Part shown: piece by piece, positions 25,808-36,543 of the stretch
Numbering within the stretch: position 1 is the stretch's first letter
Layout: each line of letters opens with the position of its first letter
From: Desulfuromonadales bacterium
GTDB taxonomy: Bacteria > Desulfobacterota > Desulfuromonadia > Desulfuromonadales > UBA2197
Direction: 5' to 3'
NCBI GenBank assembly: GCA_014859605.1
Contig: JACUTW010000013.1
Location: 1 to 45,283, forward strand
Length of the DNA: 45,283 nucleotides
Position numbers and translations under genes: made by a program
The notes under the pieces: model-generated
The model's input: the letters and a program-made list of their open reading frames with translations, nothing else
Database searches by the model: none
What the model was told of the DNA's origin: nothing

Positions 25808-27091
25808 ATGCAAACATTCTCTCCGAAAATCGCCGTCCTGACCATCGGCGATGAACTCTTGAACGGCGAAATCTCCGACACCAACACCCGCCGCATCGCC
25901 CTGGCATTGGCGACACGCGGTCTCTTTATCCGTGAAGTCATGAGTGTCGGGGATGATGAGGATTATATCTCGGAAGCACTGCAGGAGCTGAGTGGCCGCC
26001 GTCAGGTGGTGATCGTCACCGGGGGGCTCGGCCCGACCCACGACGACATGACGACCCGGGCCGCCGCTAAAGCTTTTCGCCGCCCTCTGGTCCTCAATGA
26101 CGAAGCGCTGCAGCAGATTCACGCCCACTTTCGTCGCACCGGGCGGGAGATGCATGGCGGCAACGAAAAACAGGCCCTCTTCCCCCAGAAGGCGACGTTA
26201 ATCCCCAACCTCGTCGGCTCGGCTCCAGGTTTCCGGCTGCAGATCGATCATTGTATCCTTTACTTCCTCCCCGGCGTCCCGGCCGAGATGGAGCCGATGC
26301 TCGAAGCCTATGTCCTGCCGCAGCTGCAAGCCGCCCTGCCGCCGTCGATCTTTGTCGAACGGATCTTCACCCTGATCGGGGTCGCGGAGCCGCAAGTGGA
26401 GAATCTCCTCGCCGCGGCCGGATTGCCGAGGGGGGTGATGGTCGGTTTCGGCGTCACCTTCCCCCTGGTCTATCTCAAGCTGCGCGCCTGCGGCGCTGAG
26501 GCCGAAGATCTCCTCGACCGCAGTGAGCCGGTGGTGCTGCGTACCGTCGGTGATTATCTGGTGGCGCGCAGCAAGGAGACGCTGGCGAGTGTCGTTGCCA
26601 AGCTGCTGCTTCGCTCCGGCGAAACCCTGTCTTTGGCCGAATCGTGTACCGGTGGGATGATTGCGGCGCAGTTGACCGATATCCCCGGCGCTTCCGCCTT
26701 TTTGGAGCGCGGCGCGGTCACTTATGCCGACAAGGCCAAAGTCGGCTGGCTGAAGGTGCCGGCCTGGATGATCGAGCAGGAAGGGGCGGTGAGTGCGACG
26801 ACCGCGAAGCTGATGGCGCGGGGAATCCGGCGCGTTGCGGCGACCGATTTTGGATTGGCGGTTACCGGCGTCGCCGGTCCCGGTGGGGGCACGACCGAGA
26901 AGCCGGTGGGGACGGTCTATATGGCCCTGGCGACGGCCGCAGGCGAGCGGGTTTTGTGCCACCATTTTGGCGGGAACCGCGATGAAATCCGCCGTTTGAG
27001 CGCGGCGCATGCCCTTGATCTCCTCCGCCGTCAGCTCCTTGGTCTCTTTGAAGACAATGACGGCGGCGAAAGTTCTTCCTTCGCGCCATAA
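25808..27091 (+). CDS. cinA: CinA-like nicotinamide-nucleotide amidohydrolase / ADP-ribose pyrophosphatase
   Basis: A 427-residue two-domain CinA. The N-terminal part (AVLTIGDELLNGEISDTNTR, VTGGLGPTHDDMT) is the COG1058 MoaB-like domain. The C-terminal part from about residue 260 (LSLAESCTGGMIAAQLTDIPGAS, AVTGVAGPGGGTTEKPVGTV) is the PncC amidohydrolase domain that deamidates NMN in pyridine-nucleotide recycling. ATG 25808 matches the usual N-terminus. An in-frame TTG at 25787 would add seven residues. cinA directly upstream of recA is a widespread arrangement. Confidence 0.92.
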   Translation: MQTFSPKIAVLTIGDELLNGEISDTNTRRIALALATRGLFIREVMSVGDDEDYISEALQELSGRRQVVIVTGGLGPTHDDMTTRAAAKAFRRPLVLNDEALQQIHAHFRRTGREMHGGNEKQALFPQKATLIPNLVGSAPGFRLQIDHCILYFLPGVPAEMEPMLEAYVLPQLQAALPPSIFVERIFTLIGVAEPQVENLLAAAGLPRGVMVGFGVTFPLVYLKLRACGAEAEDLLDRSEPVVLRTVGDYLVARSKETLASVVAKLLLRSGETLSLAESCTGGMIAAQLTDIPGASAFLERGAVTYADKAKVGWLKVPAWMIEQEGAVSATTAKLMARGIRRVAATDFGLAVTGVAGPGGGTTEKPVGTVYMALATAAGERVLCHHFGGNRDEIRRLSAAHALDLLRRQLLGLFEDNDGGESSSFAP

Positions 27092-27241
27092 TTCCGGGGC
27101 AAGCAGGCCGCTGTCACCAAGATTCCCTTGAAATAAGCGGGATGATTATGCTATCCGTAAACGATTGTAAAGCCCTTGCGCTTTGCCCCTGTCGGGTAAG
27201 GGAGCACAGGGATTACCAACAACCGACCGGGGGTTTGATTG

Positions 27242-28258
27242 ATGAGTGAAAATAATCGTAGTCGCGCTATTGAACTGGCCATGGGGCAGATTGAAAAGCA
27301 GTTTGGCAAAGGGAGTATCATGCGCCTCGGTGAGGATGCGGTGATCCCGGAGATTCAGTCGATCTCCACCGGCTCTTTGGCCCTGGACATTGCTCTCGGC
27401 GTTGGCGGCGTGCCGCGCGGCCGCGTTATCGAAATCTACGGGCCGGAATCGTCCGGCAAGACGACTCTGGCGCTGCACATTATTGCCGAAGCCCAGAAGA
27501 GCGGCGGCATTGCCGCCTTCATCGATGCCGAGCATGCCCTTGATATCAATTATGCCCACAACCTCGGGGTGAAGACCGACGATCTCCTCATCTCGCAGCC
27601 CGATACCGGCGAACAGGCCTTGGAGATCGTCGATGTCCTGGTGCGGAGCAATGCCCTCGACGTCCTGGTTATCGACTCGGTGGCGGCGCTGGTGCCGAAG
27701 GCTGAAATCGAAGGGGAGATGGGGGATTCCCATATGGGACTGCAGGCGCGCCTCATGTCCCAGGCTCTGCGCAAATTGACCGGAACGATCAGCAAGTCGA
27801 ATTGCTGCGTCATCTTTATCAACCAGATTCGCATGAAGATCGGCGTGATGTTCGGCAATCCCGAAACGACAACCGGTGGTAACGCCCTGAAATTCTACGC
27901 CTCGGTGCGCATGGATATCCGCAAGATTGCCGCGATCAAAAACGGTCAGGATGTCGTCGGTAATCGGACGCGGGTCAAGGTCGTCAAAAACAAAGTGGCT
28001 CCCCCCTTTAAAGAGGCCGAATTCGACATCACCTACGGCCTGGGGATCTCCCGGGTCGGCGATATTGTCGATCTCGGCTCCGAGAGCAACGTTATCGACA
28101 AGAGCGGCGCCTGGTTCTCTTATAATGGCGAACGTGTCGGCCAGGGTCGGGAGAATGCCAAGCAGTATCTCCTGGATCACCCCGAGACCTGTGCCGCTAT
28201 CGAAGCAAAGATCCTCGAACATTACGGTTTGACTCCCCGCACCCCCAAGAACGATTAG
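27242..28258 (+). CDS. recA: RecA recombinase
   Basis: A 338-residue RecA, which forms filaments on single-stranded DNA, drives strand exchange and triggers LexA cleavage. Walker A GPESSGKT (67-74), the mobile loops ([36 protein letters not shown]) and [16 protein letters not shown] are intact. The C-terminal tail is short and only weakly acidic. ATG 27242 is preferred over the TTG one codon upstream. The 150-base upstream gap shows no inverted repeat that I can confidently call a LexA box. pilT follows after 24 bases. Confidence 0.97.
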   Translation: MSENNRSRAIELAMGQIEKQFGKGSIMRLGEDAVIPEIQSISTGSLALDIALGVGGVPRGRVIEIYGPESSGKTTLALHIIAEAQKSGGIAAFIDAEHALDINYAHNLGVKTDDLLISQPDTGEQALEIVDVLVRSNALDVLVIDSVAALVPKAEIEGEMGDSHMGLQARLMSQALRKLTGTISKSNCCVIFINQIRMKIGVMFGNPETTTGGNALKFYASVRMDIRKIAAIKNGQDVVGNRTRVKVVKNKVAPPFKEAEFDITYGLGISRVGDIVDLGSESNVIDKSGAWFSYNGERVGQGRENAKQYLLDHPETCAAIEAKILEHYGLTPRTPKND

Positions 28259-28282
28259 ACTTCACGACCAGAAAGAAGATCC

Positions 28283-29422
28283 ATGCAGCTTGACGATATC
28301 CTCAAATTTGCCCGCACCGCCGGTGCTTCGGACATCCATATCAAGGCCGGTCTCCCCCCCGTCTACCGCATCAATGGCGAGCTCAAACCCTTGAGCAAGG
28401 CGCCGCACCTGACGCAGGAGATGACGCACGAGATGGCGTTCAATATCATGAATGCCAAGCTGCGGCAGCGTTATGAAGAGATTCACGAAGTCGACATGGC
28501 TTACGGCGTGCCGGGGCTGGGACGCTTCCGCGCCAATGTCTTTTCGCAGCGCGGCGCGGTATCGATGGTCTTCCGTTTTATCCCTTTTGACATCAAAAAC
28601 CTTGATGATCTGATCCTGCCGCCGGTGATCAAAAAGATTATTGCCGAAAAACGCGGACTGGTGCTGGTCACCGGTGCCACCGGCTCCGGGAAGTCGACGA
28701 CCCTGGCGGCGATGATCGATTACATCAATAATAACAGTACGTCGCACATCGTCACTATCGAAGATCCCATCGAATTTCTCCATCGTGACCGCAAAAGTAT
28801 CATCAATCAGCGCGAAGTCGGGACCGATACGGAAAATTACGCCAATGCCTTGAAAAGTGCCCTGCGTCAGGATCCCGACGTTATCCTCCTCGGCGAGATG
28901 CGTGACATCGAGACGATGGAGATCGCCATGCATGCCGCCGAGACCGGCCACCTGGTCTTTTCGACCCTGCACACCATCGATGCTGGGGAATCGATCAACC
29001 GTGTTGTCGGTTCCTTTCCGCCGCACCATCAGCGGCAGATTCGTGCTCAGCTTTCGGCGACCTTGAAGGCGGTCATTTCCCAGCGTCTCATCCCGAGAAT
29101 TGACGGCAAGGGGCGGGTGCCGGCGGTGGAGGTGATGGTCTCGACGGCACGGGTCCGCGAGCTGATCAACGATGCTAACAAGACCAGTCTGTTGGCGGAG
29201 ACGATCCAGCAGGGCTACGTCTCATACGGCATGCAGTCTTTCGATCAGTCACTGATGAGTCTGGTCAAACGCGATCTGGTCTCCTTTGAGGAAGCGGTGG
29301 CGCAGTCATCGAACCCGGATGATTTCAAACTGAAGTTCTCCGGGATCTCTTCCTCTTCGGATCTGTCGTGGGACAACTTCGACACCCCCGCGGACGAAAA
29401 AAATGGAGCCAAAGCCAGGTAA
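28283..29422 (+). CDS. pilT: PilT type IV pilus retraction ATPase
   Basis: A 379-residue PilT-family hexameric ATPase powering pilus retraction (twitching motility). Walker A GATGSGKS (131-138), the Asp box IVTIEDPIEFLH, Walker B DPDVILLGEMRD and the His box LVFSTLHTIDA are all present. The C-terminal AIRNLIRE-like stretch reads VRELINDANKTSLL. The last 40 residues are a serine- and acid-rich tail. It sits between recA and recX and its 3' end overlaps recX by 20 bases. Confidence 0.93.
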   Translation: MQLDDILKFARTAGASDIHIKAGLPPVYRINGELKPLSKAPHLTQEMTHEMAFNIMNAKLRQRYEEIHEVDMAYGVPGLGRFRANVFSQRGAVSMVFRFIPFDIKNLDDLILPPVIKKIIAEKRGLVLVTGATGSGKSTTLAAMIDYINNNSTSHIVTIEDPIEFLHRDRKSIINQREVGTDTENYANALKSALRQDPDVILLGEMRDIETMEIAMHAAETGHLVFSTLHTIDAGESINRVVGSFPPHHQRQIRAQLSATLKAVISQRLIPRIDGKGRVPAVEVMVSTARVRELINDANKTSLLAETIQQGYVSYGMQSFDQSLMSLVKRDLVSFEEAVAQSSNPDDFKLKFSGISSSSDLSWDNFDTPADEKNGAKAR

Positions 29423-29894
29423 ATTGAGTGCTTCCGAAGCGTACGCGGTCGCGCTGCGCCTCCTCACCCGGCGCGGTTATGCCGTGGCCGAGCTGAGCGG
29501 GCGCCTGCTCGACAAGGGTTACAGCGCTACTGACGTCGACGCGGCGCTGGCCCGCTGCCGTGAACTTGGCTACCTCGACGATGCGCACTTTGCGCAGCAG
29601 CGAGCCCTGGCGCTGTTGCGCAACGGACGGGCCGTGGGGCGGCGCGCCCGTCTCGATCTGCGCCACCGCGGGATCGCTGCCGAACTTGCCACTGCCGCCG
29701 TCGCTGCCGCCGAGAGCGAGCATCCGCCGGGCGAGTTACTGCAGGCGCAACTCGCCCGGCGTTATCCTCACTTCGAATATGCCACTGCCGACGCTGCCAG
29801 TCGGCGCCGGATTATCAACTTCTTTTTGCGCCGGGGATTTGATCTCTCGCTGGTACTGACTACTTTACAGACTGAAAAGGATAATCGCTCATGA
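29403..29894 (+). CDS. recX: RecX, RecA regulatory protein
   Basis: A 163-residue RecX built of three-helix repeats ([55 protein letters not shown]). RecX binds the RecA filament and restrains it. It starts inside pilT and its stop overlaps the alaS start (ATGA, 29891-29894), so recA-pilT-recX-alaS is probably one transcript. recX usually follows recA directly; here pilT separates them. Confidence 0.88.
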   Translation: MEPKPGKLSASEAYAVALRLLTRRGYAVAELSGRLLDKGYSATDVDAALARCRELGYLDDAHFAQQRALALLRNGRAVGRRARLDLRHRGIAAELATAAVAAAESEHPPGELLQAQLARRYPHFEYATADAASRRRIINFFLRRGFDLSLVLTTLQTEKDNRS

Positions 29895-32533
29895 CCGGAA
29901 GAGAGATTCGCGCCCGTTTTCTCCACTATTTCGCCGAGCGCGGGCACACCGTCGTCCCCTCCTCGCCGTTGATTCCCCATAACGATCCGACCCTCCTCTT
30001 TACCAACGCCGGCATGAATCAGTTCAAGGATTGCTTCCTTGGTCTGGAAAAGCGGGATTACGTTCGTGCCGCTTCGTCGCAGAAGTGTGTTCGCGCCGGC
30101 GGCAAGCATAACGATCTCGAGAATGTCGGCCGCACCGCTCGCCACCACACCTTCTTCGAGATGCTCGGTAACTTCTCCTTCGGCGATTACTTCAAGAAAG
30201 AGGCGATCGCTTATGCCTGGGAATTTCTCACCGTCGATCTCAAACTCGACAAGGACCGCCTTTACGTCACCGTCTTCACCGATGACGATGAAGCTGCCGA
30301 GATCTGGCACACCCAGGAAGGGGTACCGCGCGAGCGCATCTTTCGTTTCGGCGAAAAGGATAATTTCTGGTCGATGGGTGACACCGGCCCCTGCGGCCCC
30401 TGTACTGAAATTTTCTGGGATAACGGCCCTGAGGTCGGTTGTGGCTCCCCGGACTGCGCGGTCGGCTGCGACTGCGACCGCTACATGGAGATCTGGAACA
30501 ACGTCTTTATGCAGTTTGATCGCTCCGCCGACGGGACCTTGACACCCCTCCCCAAACCGGCGGTCGATACCGGCATGGGACTGGAGCGGATCACTACCGT
30601 CATGCAGGGGGAAAAATCGAACTACGACACCGACCTGCTGCAGGGGATCATCCGCTATATCGAAGAGTTAAGCGGCAAAGCGTATCGCGCCGATGCCAAA
30701 GAGGATGTCTCGATGCGGGTCATCGCCGATCATCTTCGCGCCATGACCTTCCTTATCTGTGACGGGGTGCTGCCGAGCAACGAAGGGCGCGGTTATGTCC
30801 TGCGCCGGATCATGCGCCGCGCCGCCCGTCATGCCCGTATGCTCGGCTTCGGCGAACCGGTCCTGTATAAGGCGGTCGATGCTGTCGTCAAGATGATGGG
30901 CGATGCCTTCCCCGAACTCCTCGAACGGGAAACTTATGTGAAGCGGGTGGTGCGCGCCGAGGAAGAGCGTTTCATGGCGACCCTCGACAATGGCCTGCGT
31001 ATCCTCAACGAAGAGATCGCCACCCTGAAAGGGGCGGGGAAACGGGAAATCCCCGGTGATCTCCTTTTCAAACTTTACGATACCTTCGGTTTCCCCCTCG
31101 ATCTCACTGCCGATATCGTCGGCAGTGAAGGCTTCGGCATCGATGAAGCCGGCTTTAATCTGTGTATGGAAGAGCAGCGCAAAAAGGCCCGGGAGCACTG
31201 GAAGGGCTCGGGGGAAGCAGCGGTCTCGACGATCTACCGCCGCCTGCGTGAAGAAGGGATCAGCAGCGAATTTACCGGCTACCACGCCCTGACCGATTAC
31301 GGCACCGTCCTGGCGCTGCTGCGCGGCGATCAGCAGCTCAGTGAAGCCAAAGCCGGCGAGCAGGTCGAAGTCATCACCTCGGCCACCCCTTTTTACGGGG
31401 AATCGGGTGGTCAGGCCGGCGACCAGGGGGAGATCAGCTCCGGCGGTGCGCATCTGCGGGTGATCGAGACGCGGCGTCCCCTCCCCGAGATCATCGTCCA
31501 CCACTGCGAAGTCCTGTCCGGGGTGCTGCGTCCGGGCGAAGCCGTCGATCTCACCGTCGCAGCTGCGGTGCGCCGTGCTTCCGCTCTCAACCATACCGCC
31601 ACCCATATCCTGCAGGCGGTTCTGAGCAAGGTGCTGGGCGAGCACATCAAGCAGGCCGGCTCCCTCGTCACCCCCGAGCGCCTCCGTTTCGATTTCACCC
31701 ACTTTTCGGCGTTGACGGATGCAGAGCTGACGGAGATCGAGACTCAGGTTAACAGCGCCATTCGTGACAATGGCCGGGTCGAGACCCGGATTATGAGCGC
31801 CGAGACCGCGGTCGCTGCCGGCGCCACCGCCCTCTTTGGCGAAAAGTACGGGGAGACAGTGCGGGTCGTTTCGGTCGGTGATTTCAGTATGGAACTCTGT
31901 GGCGGCACCCATACCGCGGCGGCCGGCGATATCGGCCTTTTCAAGATTCTTCAGGAAAGTGGCATTGCCGCCGGCGTGCGTCGCATCGAAGCAGTGACCG
32001 GTGCCCGCGCCCTGCAAGCGGTACAGGAAGAGGAAGAGACGCTGCGGCGCCTCGCCGCTATCGTCAAGAGCGATCGCGGTCAGCTTGAAGCCCGCTTGAA
32101 GAAGTTGATGGAGCAACAGCGCGAGCTGGAGCGCGAAGTCGAAACCCTGTCGGCCCGCCTCCATGCCGGCCGTTCGCAGGAACTGCTGGCGCAAGTGCGC
32201 GAGGTTGCCGGCGTCAAGTTTCTGGCCACTCAGCTCGACGGCCTGGACGGCAAAGGCTTGCGCGAATTTTCCGATCAGCTGCGCGATCGTCTCCCTTCCG
32301 GAGTCATCGTCCTCGGTTCGGCCCTGGACGGCAAAGCCAGCCTTCTGGTCGCCGTGAGCAAAGATCTCCTCGGTCGTCTCAGTGCCGGCGAACTGATCAA
32401 ACCCCTCGCGGCCATGGTTGGCGGCAAAGGGGGCGGACGTCCCGAGCTTGCTCAGGCGGGCGGGACAGATCCCGCCGGTCTGACGGTGGCCCTTGCCAGT
32501 GTCGGTGGTCACCTCGAAAAGAGTTTAGTCTGA
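29891..32533 (+). CDS. alaS: Alanyl-tRNA synthetase
   Basis: A full-length 880-residue AlaS. The class II catalytic core covers residues 1 to about 240 ([46 protein letters not shown]-like [11 protein letters not shown]). The editing domain carries the zinc/catalytic residues HTATH and CGGTH. The C-terminal DHHA1-type domain ends with [16 protein letters not shown]. It charges tRNA-Ala and clears mischarged Ser and Gly. The start overlaps recX. A two-component gene follows after about 80 bases without a clear terminator. Confidence 0.97.
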   Translation: MTGREIRARFLHYFAERGHTVVPSSPLIPHNDPTLLFTNAGMNQFKDCFLGLEKRDYVRAASSQKCVRAGGKHNDLENVGRTARHHTFFEMLGNFSFGDYFKKEAIAYAWEFLTVDLKLDKDRLYVTVFTDDDEAAEIWHTQEGVPRERIFRFGEKDNFWSMGDTGPCGPCTEIFWDNGPEVGCGSPDCAVGCDCDRYMEIWNNVFMQFDRSADGTLTPLPKPAVDTGMGLERITTVMQGEKSNYDTDLLQGIIRYIEELSGKAYRADAKEDVSMRVIADHLRAMTFLICDGVLPSNEGRGYVLRRIMRRAARHARMLGFGEPVLYKAVDAVVKMMGDAFPELLERETYVKRVVRAEEERFMATLDNGLRILNEEIATLKGAGKREIPGDLLFKLYDTFGFPLDLTADIVGSEGFGIDEAGFNLCMEEQRKKAREHWKGSGEAAVSTIYRRLREEGISSEFTGYHALTDYGTVLALLRGDQQLSEAKAGEQVEVITSATPFYGESGGQAGDQGEISSGGAHLRVIETRRPLPEIIVHHCEVLSGVLRPGEAVDLTVAAAVRRASALNHTATHILQAVLSKVLGEHIKQAGSLVTPERLRFDFTHFSALTDAELTEIETQVNSAIRDNGRVETRIMSAETAVAAGATALFGEKYGETVRVVSVGDFSMELCGGTHTAAAGDIGLFKILQESGIAAGVRRIEAVTGARALQAVQEEEETLRRLAAIVKSDRGQLEARLKKLMEQQRELEREVETLSARLHAGRSQELLAQVREVAGVKFLATQLDGLDGKGLREFSDQLRDRLPSGVIVLGSALDGKASLLVAVSKDLLGRLSAGELIKPLAAMVGGKGGGRPELAQAGGTDPAGLTVALASVGGHLEKSLV

Positions 32534-32614
32534 GAAAGATGTGCCAAAAGGAGACAATCCTTCCGGCAGTGTTATAGTTGACTCGCCATGCTATCGATGA
32601 GGAGCCGCCCGATT

Positions 32615-33724
32615 ATGTCGATTGAGGGAACGCCTGCGCTGCCGGTCCTGCTCGTCGTCGATGACGCTGAAGTCATCCGCCAGCTTTGTGCCCACGCCCT
32701 CACCGACTTTCGCACCTTGCAGGCCGCCAACGGCCGCGAAGCCCTGGCGCTGCTGGAGCAGGAAGCGGTCGATCTCGTCCTCACCGACGTGATGATGCCG
32801 GACATCGATGGACTCGAACTCTTGCGTCGCATTAAAGAGAAGACCCCGAATCGGGTCGTGGTCGTCATGACTGGTTTTGCTGATCGCGATATTATTCTGC
32901 AGGCGCTTAAAGCGAATGCCGATGATTTTATTACCAAGCCGATTAATTTGTTGCAGCTGCGCAACGTCCTGCGTAAGGCCATGGAGCGGCAGCAGTTGCG
33001 CGAAGAGCTCATCGAACTCAAGGGGATGGATCGCCTCAAGGCCGAATTCCTCGGACTGGTGTCGCATAAACTCAAGACGCCGGTCACCTCGGTCTCGCTC
33101 TTTCTGCAAAATATCGCGGCCGGGAGCGTCGATCCTCGTGACCCCGCTTGTCAGGAGGTTGTGGCTCTGGCGCAAGGGGAGCTGGAGAACCTCCAGCAGC
33201 TGATCCGGGATCTCCTCTTTTACAGCGACCTGATCCTCCTTCCGCCCCCTTTGCGCCGTCGTCGGTGTCACCCCCTTGATCGGGTGACGCTTCTGCTCAA
33301 GGAACTCCTCCCCGAGTTGAGCAAGCACGGACTGGAGTTGGTCTTCACCCCGCCGCCGTCCCTGCCGGAAGTCCCCCTTGACCGCAGCCAGTTCGACTTT
33401 ATTCTGCGGGCGCTCCTGCTCAACGCCATCAAGTTTACCCCGCGGGGTGGGAAAGTGGTTTTGGAGCTGGAAGCGACAACCGAACAATTTACGCTGCGAA
33501 TCAGCGATAACGGCGTCGGTATTGTTGCTGATGAACTCCCCAAAGTCTTTGAAAAGTTCTATCAGGTCGATCCTCACCACAGTGGTCAGGTGCGGGGTTT
33601 CGGTCTCGGTCTTTATTATGTGCAAGAGTTTGTGCAGAGGCATGGCGGCACCATCCAACTGGTCAGCTCGCCCGGGGTCGGGACGACAGTGACCGTGACC
33701 CTGCCACTGGGTGAAACGGAATGA
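32615..33724 (+). CDS. Hybrid receiver-histidine kinase (REC-HisKA-HATPase)
   Basis: A 369-residue soluble signalling protein with no membrane segment. Residues 10-125 are a receiver domain (DD at 16-17, phospho-acceptor D58 in VLTDVMMPDIDG, K108 in TKP). H151 in LVSHKLKTPVTS is the phosphorylated histidine of the HisKA domain. The ATPase boxes are complete: LLLNAIKFTP (N), ISDNGVGI (G1), VFEKFYQ (F), RGFGLGLYYVQEF (G2). Receiver-first order suggests it works as a relay between another kinase and a downstream target; the partners are unknown. ATG 32615 is chosen for GAGGAG 10 bases upstream; ATGs at 32588 and 32597 are alternatives. A strong terminator follows. Confidence 0.88.
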   Translation: MSIEGTPALPVLLVVDDAEVIRQLCAHALTDFRTLQAANGREALALLEQEAVDLVLTDVMMPDIDGLELLRRIKEKTPNRVVVVMTGFADRDIILQALKANADDFITKPINLLQLRNVLRKAMERQQLREELIELKGMDRLKAEFLGLVSHKLKTPVTSVSLFLQNIAAGSVDPRDPACQEVVALAQGELENLQQLIRDLLFYSDLILLPPPLRRRRCHPLDRVTLLLKELLPELSKHGLELVFTPPPSLPEVPLDRSQFDFILRALLLNAIKFTPRGGKVVLELEATTEQFTLRISDNGVGIVADELPKVFEKFYQVDPHHSGQVRGFGLGLYYVQEFVQRHGGTIQLVSSPGVGTTVTVTLPLGETE

Positions 33725-33757
33725 TTTTGTTTGAAAAATAGCTGAAGTATTCAGCCG

Positions 33758-33788
33758 TGCCGGCGCTCTGGCCGGCATTTTTCTTTTT
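33758..33788 (+). terminator. Rho-independent terminator after the histidine kinase gene
   Basis: TGCCGGC (33758-33764) pairs with GCCGGCA (33771-33777) around GCTCTG and is followed by TTTTTCTTTTT. It separates the signalling gene from the arginine operon. Confidence 0.88.
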
Positions 33789-33814
33789 CAAAGACCGGGT
33801 TCATAGTATATAAT
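33786..33814 (+). promoter_or_regulatory. Candidate promoter of the arginine gene cluster
   Basis: A consensus -10 TATAAT (33809-33814) lies 44 bases before argB. At 17 bases upstream only the weak -35 TTTCAA (33786-33791) is found, overlapping the terminator T-tract. No operator palindrome for an arginine repressor is obvious. Confidence 0.5.
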
Positions 33815-33827
33815 TTCACTTTTTTAA

Positions 33828-34736
<909 letters not shown>

Positions 34737-34775
34737 AGTTGTTTTAGGCACATGGATAGACGATAGGGATTTCGC

Positions 34776-35048
34776 ATGCGATTTGAATGGCATGGTCACA
34801 AAGCTGCGGCGAACATTGAAAAGCATCGTGTATCCTTTGAGGAGGCGGCCACTGTATTTACGGACGAAATGTCTCTCACTGGCAGCGACCCGGATCACTC
34901 GGTCAGAGAGTCCCGATTTGTGATCTTCGGACAATCTGTGGCCGGGCGAATTCTGGTTGTGGCGTACACGGAGCGAGGCGAAAGGATTCGCATCATCAGT
35001 GCCCGGCTCGCGACTCGTTCAGAAAGGACGTTTTATGAAGAAGGGTGA
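34776..35048 (+). CDS. brnT: BrnT-family toxin
   Basis: A 90-residue BrnT-type ribonuclease toxin of the RelE-like fold. The signature is strong: FEWHGHKAAANIEKHRVSFE at the N-terminus, then DPDHSVRESRFVIFGQS, RILVVAYTERGERIRIISAR and a C-terminal RSERTFYEE. BrnT cleaves RNA and is neutralised by the protein of the next gene. The stop overlaps that gene by 14 bases. The pair lies between argB and argD in the same orientation, so it is likely co-transcribed with arginine genes. Confidence 0.88.
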   Translation: MRFEWHGHKAAANIEKHRVSFEEAATVFTDEMSLTGSDPDHSVRESRFVIFGQSVAGRILVVAYTERGERIRIISARLATRSERTFYEEG

Positions 35049-35292
35049 AAGAGAAAATGACGAACTGCGCCCCGAATACCAGCGTGAAGATTTCGGCACA
35101 ATGGTGCGCGGCAAGCACGCGGCGCGTTGCAAGGAGGCGTCGAATGTTGTTGTCATCGATCCTGAAGTGCAAAAGGCCTTTCCGAATGAACAGTCGGTCA
35201 ACGATGCCCTGCGCGGCCTTCTGGAGTTGGCGAGGTCAACGGGTCTGAGCAAGAGAATGTCACGTCCTCCCCGCAAACGAGCAGTCGGTTGA
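35035..35292 (+). CDS. Antitoxin partner of BrnT (non-classical, DELRPEY type)
   Basis: An 85-residue basic/acidic protein beginning MKKGERENDELRPEYQREDF, then VRGKHAARCKEASNVVVIDP and FPNEQSVNDALRGLLELA. The ELRPEY...VRGKY pattern is common in small antitoxins paired with RelE- or BrnT-like toxins, and the C-terminal part may be a ribbon-helix-helix-like element. It is not an obvious BrnA. ATG 35035 follows AGAAAGGA. It starts inside the toxin gene, and argD follows after 54 bases. Confidence 0.75.
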   Translation: MKKGERENDELRPEYQREDFGTMVRGKHAARCKEASNVVVIDPEVQKAFPNEQSVNDALRGLLELARSTGLSKRMSRPPRKRAVG

Positions 35293-35346
35293 TACGCAAA
35301 ATCGCTTCATAAAATTTGTTAAATGAATATAGAGACTGAGGTAGCG

Positions 35347-36543
35347 ATGAACTCTGAAGAATGGATCGCCCGGGCCGACAAGGTCATCATGAAGACCTAT
35401 GGCCGTTATCCGATCGTGCCGGTACGGGGCCTGGGGTGTGAACTCTGGGATGCGGACGGCAAGCGTTATCTCGATTTTTTGGCCGGGGTGGCGGTGAATA
35501 ACCTCGGGCATTGCCATCCGGCGATCGTCAAGGCGCTGCAGGAGCAGGCCGAGACGCTGATCCATTGCTCCAACTATTACCATATCCCCAACCAGATCGA
35601 GCTCGCCGAAGAGCTGACACGGCGCTCCTTTGCCGATCAGGCCTTCTTCTGCAACTCCGGGGCCGAAGCGAACGAGGCGGCGATCAAGTTGGCGCGCAAA
35701 TACAGTCGTGAAACCTTCGGGGCGGAGCGTTTCGAGATCGTCACCGCTGCTGACTCCTTCCACGGCCGCACCATGGCGACGGTCTCGGCGACGGGGCAGG
35801 AGAAGGTGCAGCGCTTCTTCGATCCGCTGTTGCATGGCTTCAAACATGTCCCCTTCAACGACCTTGCTGCTCTGGCGGCGGCGATCACCCCGCAGACCTG
35901 CGCGATCATGCTCGAACCGATTCAGGGGGAAGGGGGGGTGAATATTGCTCCGGCCACATACTTCAAAGGGGTACGCGAGCTCTGTGATCGCCATGATCTC
36001 CTCCTCATCTTCGACGAGGTACAGACCGGTCTCGGCCGTACCGGCAAGTTTTTTGCCCATGAACATTTCGGCATGACGCCGGATATCATGACTCTTGCCA
36101 AGGCGCTGGCCGGCGGGGCGCCGATCGGGACGATGCTGGCCACCAACAAAGTCGCTGCCTCTTTCACCCCCGGCACGCACGGCTCGACCTTCGGCGGCAA
36201 TCCGCTGATGACCGCCACCGCCCTGGCGGCGGTGCGGATCCTCGGCGATGCAAACTTTCTGGCGCGAGCCTCAGCCATGGGCGAGTATCTGGTCGCCGCG
36301 CTGGAAAAACTCAAAAGCCGCTTCCCGGTCATCCTTGAGGTGCGTGGTATCGGGCTGATGATCGGAGTTAACCTTGCTATCCCCGGCGCTGAGATCGTTA
36401 AGAAGGGGCACGATAAAGGCCTTCTGCTTAATGTCACGCACGACACCGTCCTCCGGCTGGTGCCGCCGTTGGTCGTCAGTGAAGGGGAGATTGATGAAAT
36501 GATCGCCATTCTCAGCGATATTCTCCAGGAGTTGTCCGTATGA
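35347..36543 (+). CDS. argD: Acetylornithine aminotransferase
   Basis: A 398-residue class III aminotransferase converting N-acetylglutamate semialdehyde to N-acetylornithine, and often also acting in diaminopimelate synthesis. GAEANEAAIKLARKY, SFHGRTMATVSATGQEK, LIFDEVQTGLGRTGKFF and the PLP lysine in LAKALAGGAPIG are diagnostic. ATG 35347 has GAGG 5 bases upstream. The ATG at 35323 is an alternative. The stop overlaps argF (ATGA, 36540-36543). Confidence 0.95.
   Translation: MNSEEWIARADKVIMKTYGRYPIVPVRGLGCELWDADGKRYLDFLAGVAVNNLGHCHPAIVKALQEQAETLIHCSNYYHIPNQIELAEELTRRSFADQAFFCNSGAEANEAAIKLARKYSRETFGAERFEIVTAADSFHGRTMATVSATGQEKVQRFFDPLLHGFKHVPFNDLAALAAAITPQTCAIMLEPIQGEGGVNIAPATYFKGVRELCDRHDLLLIFDEVQTGLGRTGKFFAHEHFGMTPDIMTLAKALAGGAPIGTMLATNKVAASFTPGTHGSTFGGNPLMTATALAAVRILGDANFLARASAMGEYLVAALEKLKSRFPVILEVRGIGLMIGVNLAIPGAEIVKKGHDKGLLLNVTHDTVLRLVPPLVVSEGEIDEMIAILSDILQELSV

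Noticed and set aside
27092-27241. LexA box in front of recA
   Set aside because: I looked for inverted-repeat SOS boxes, including GGTT-type motifs, and found no convincing match. Absence cannot be proved by eye.
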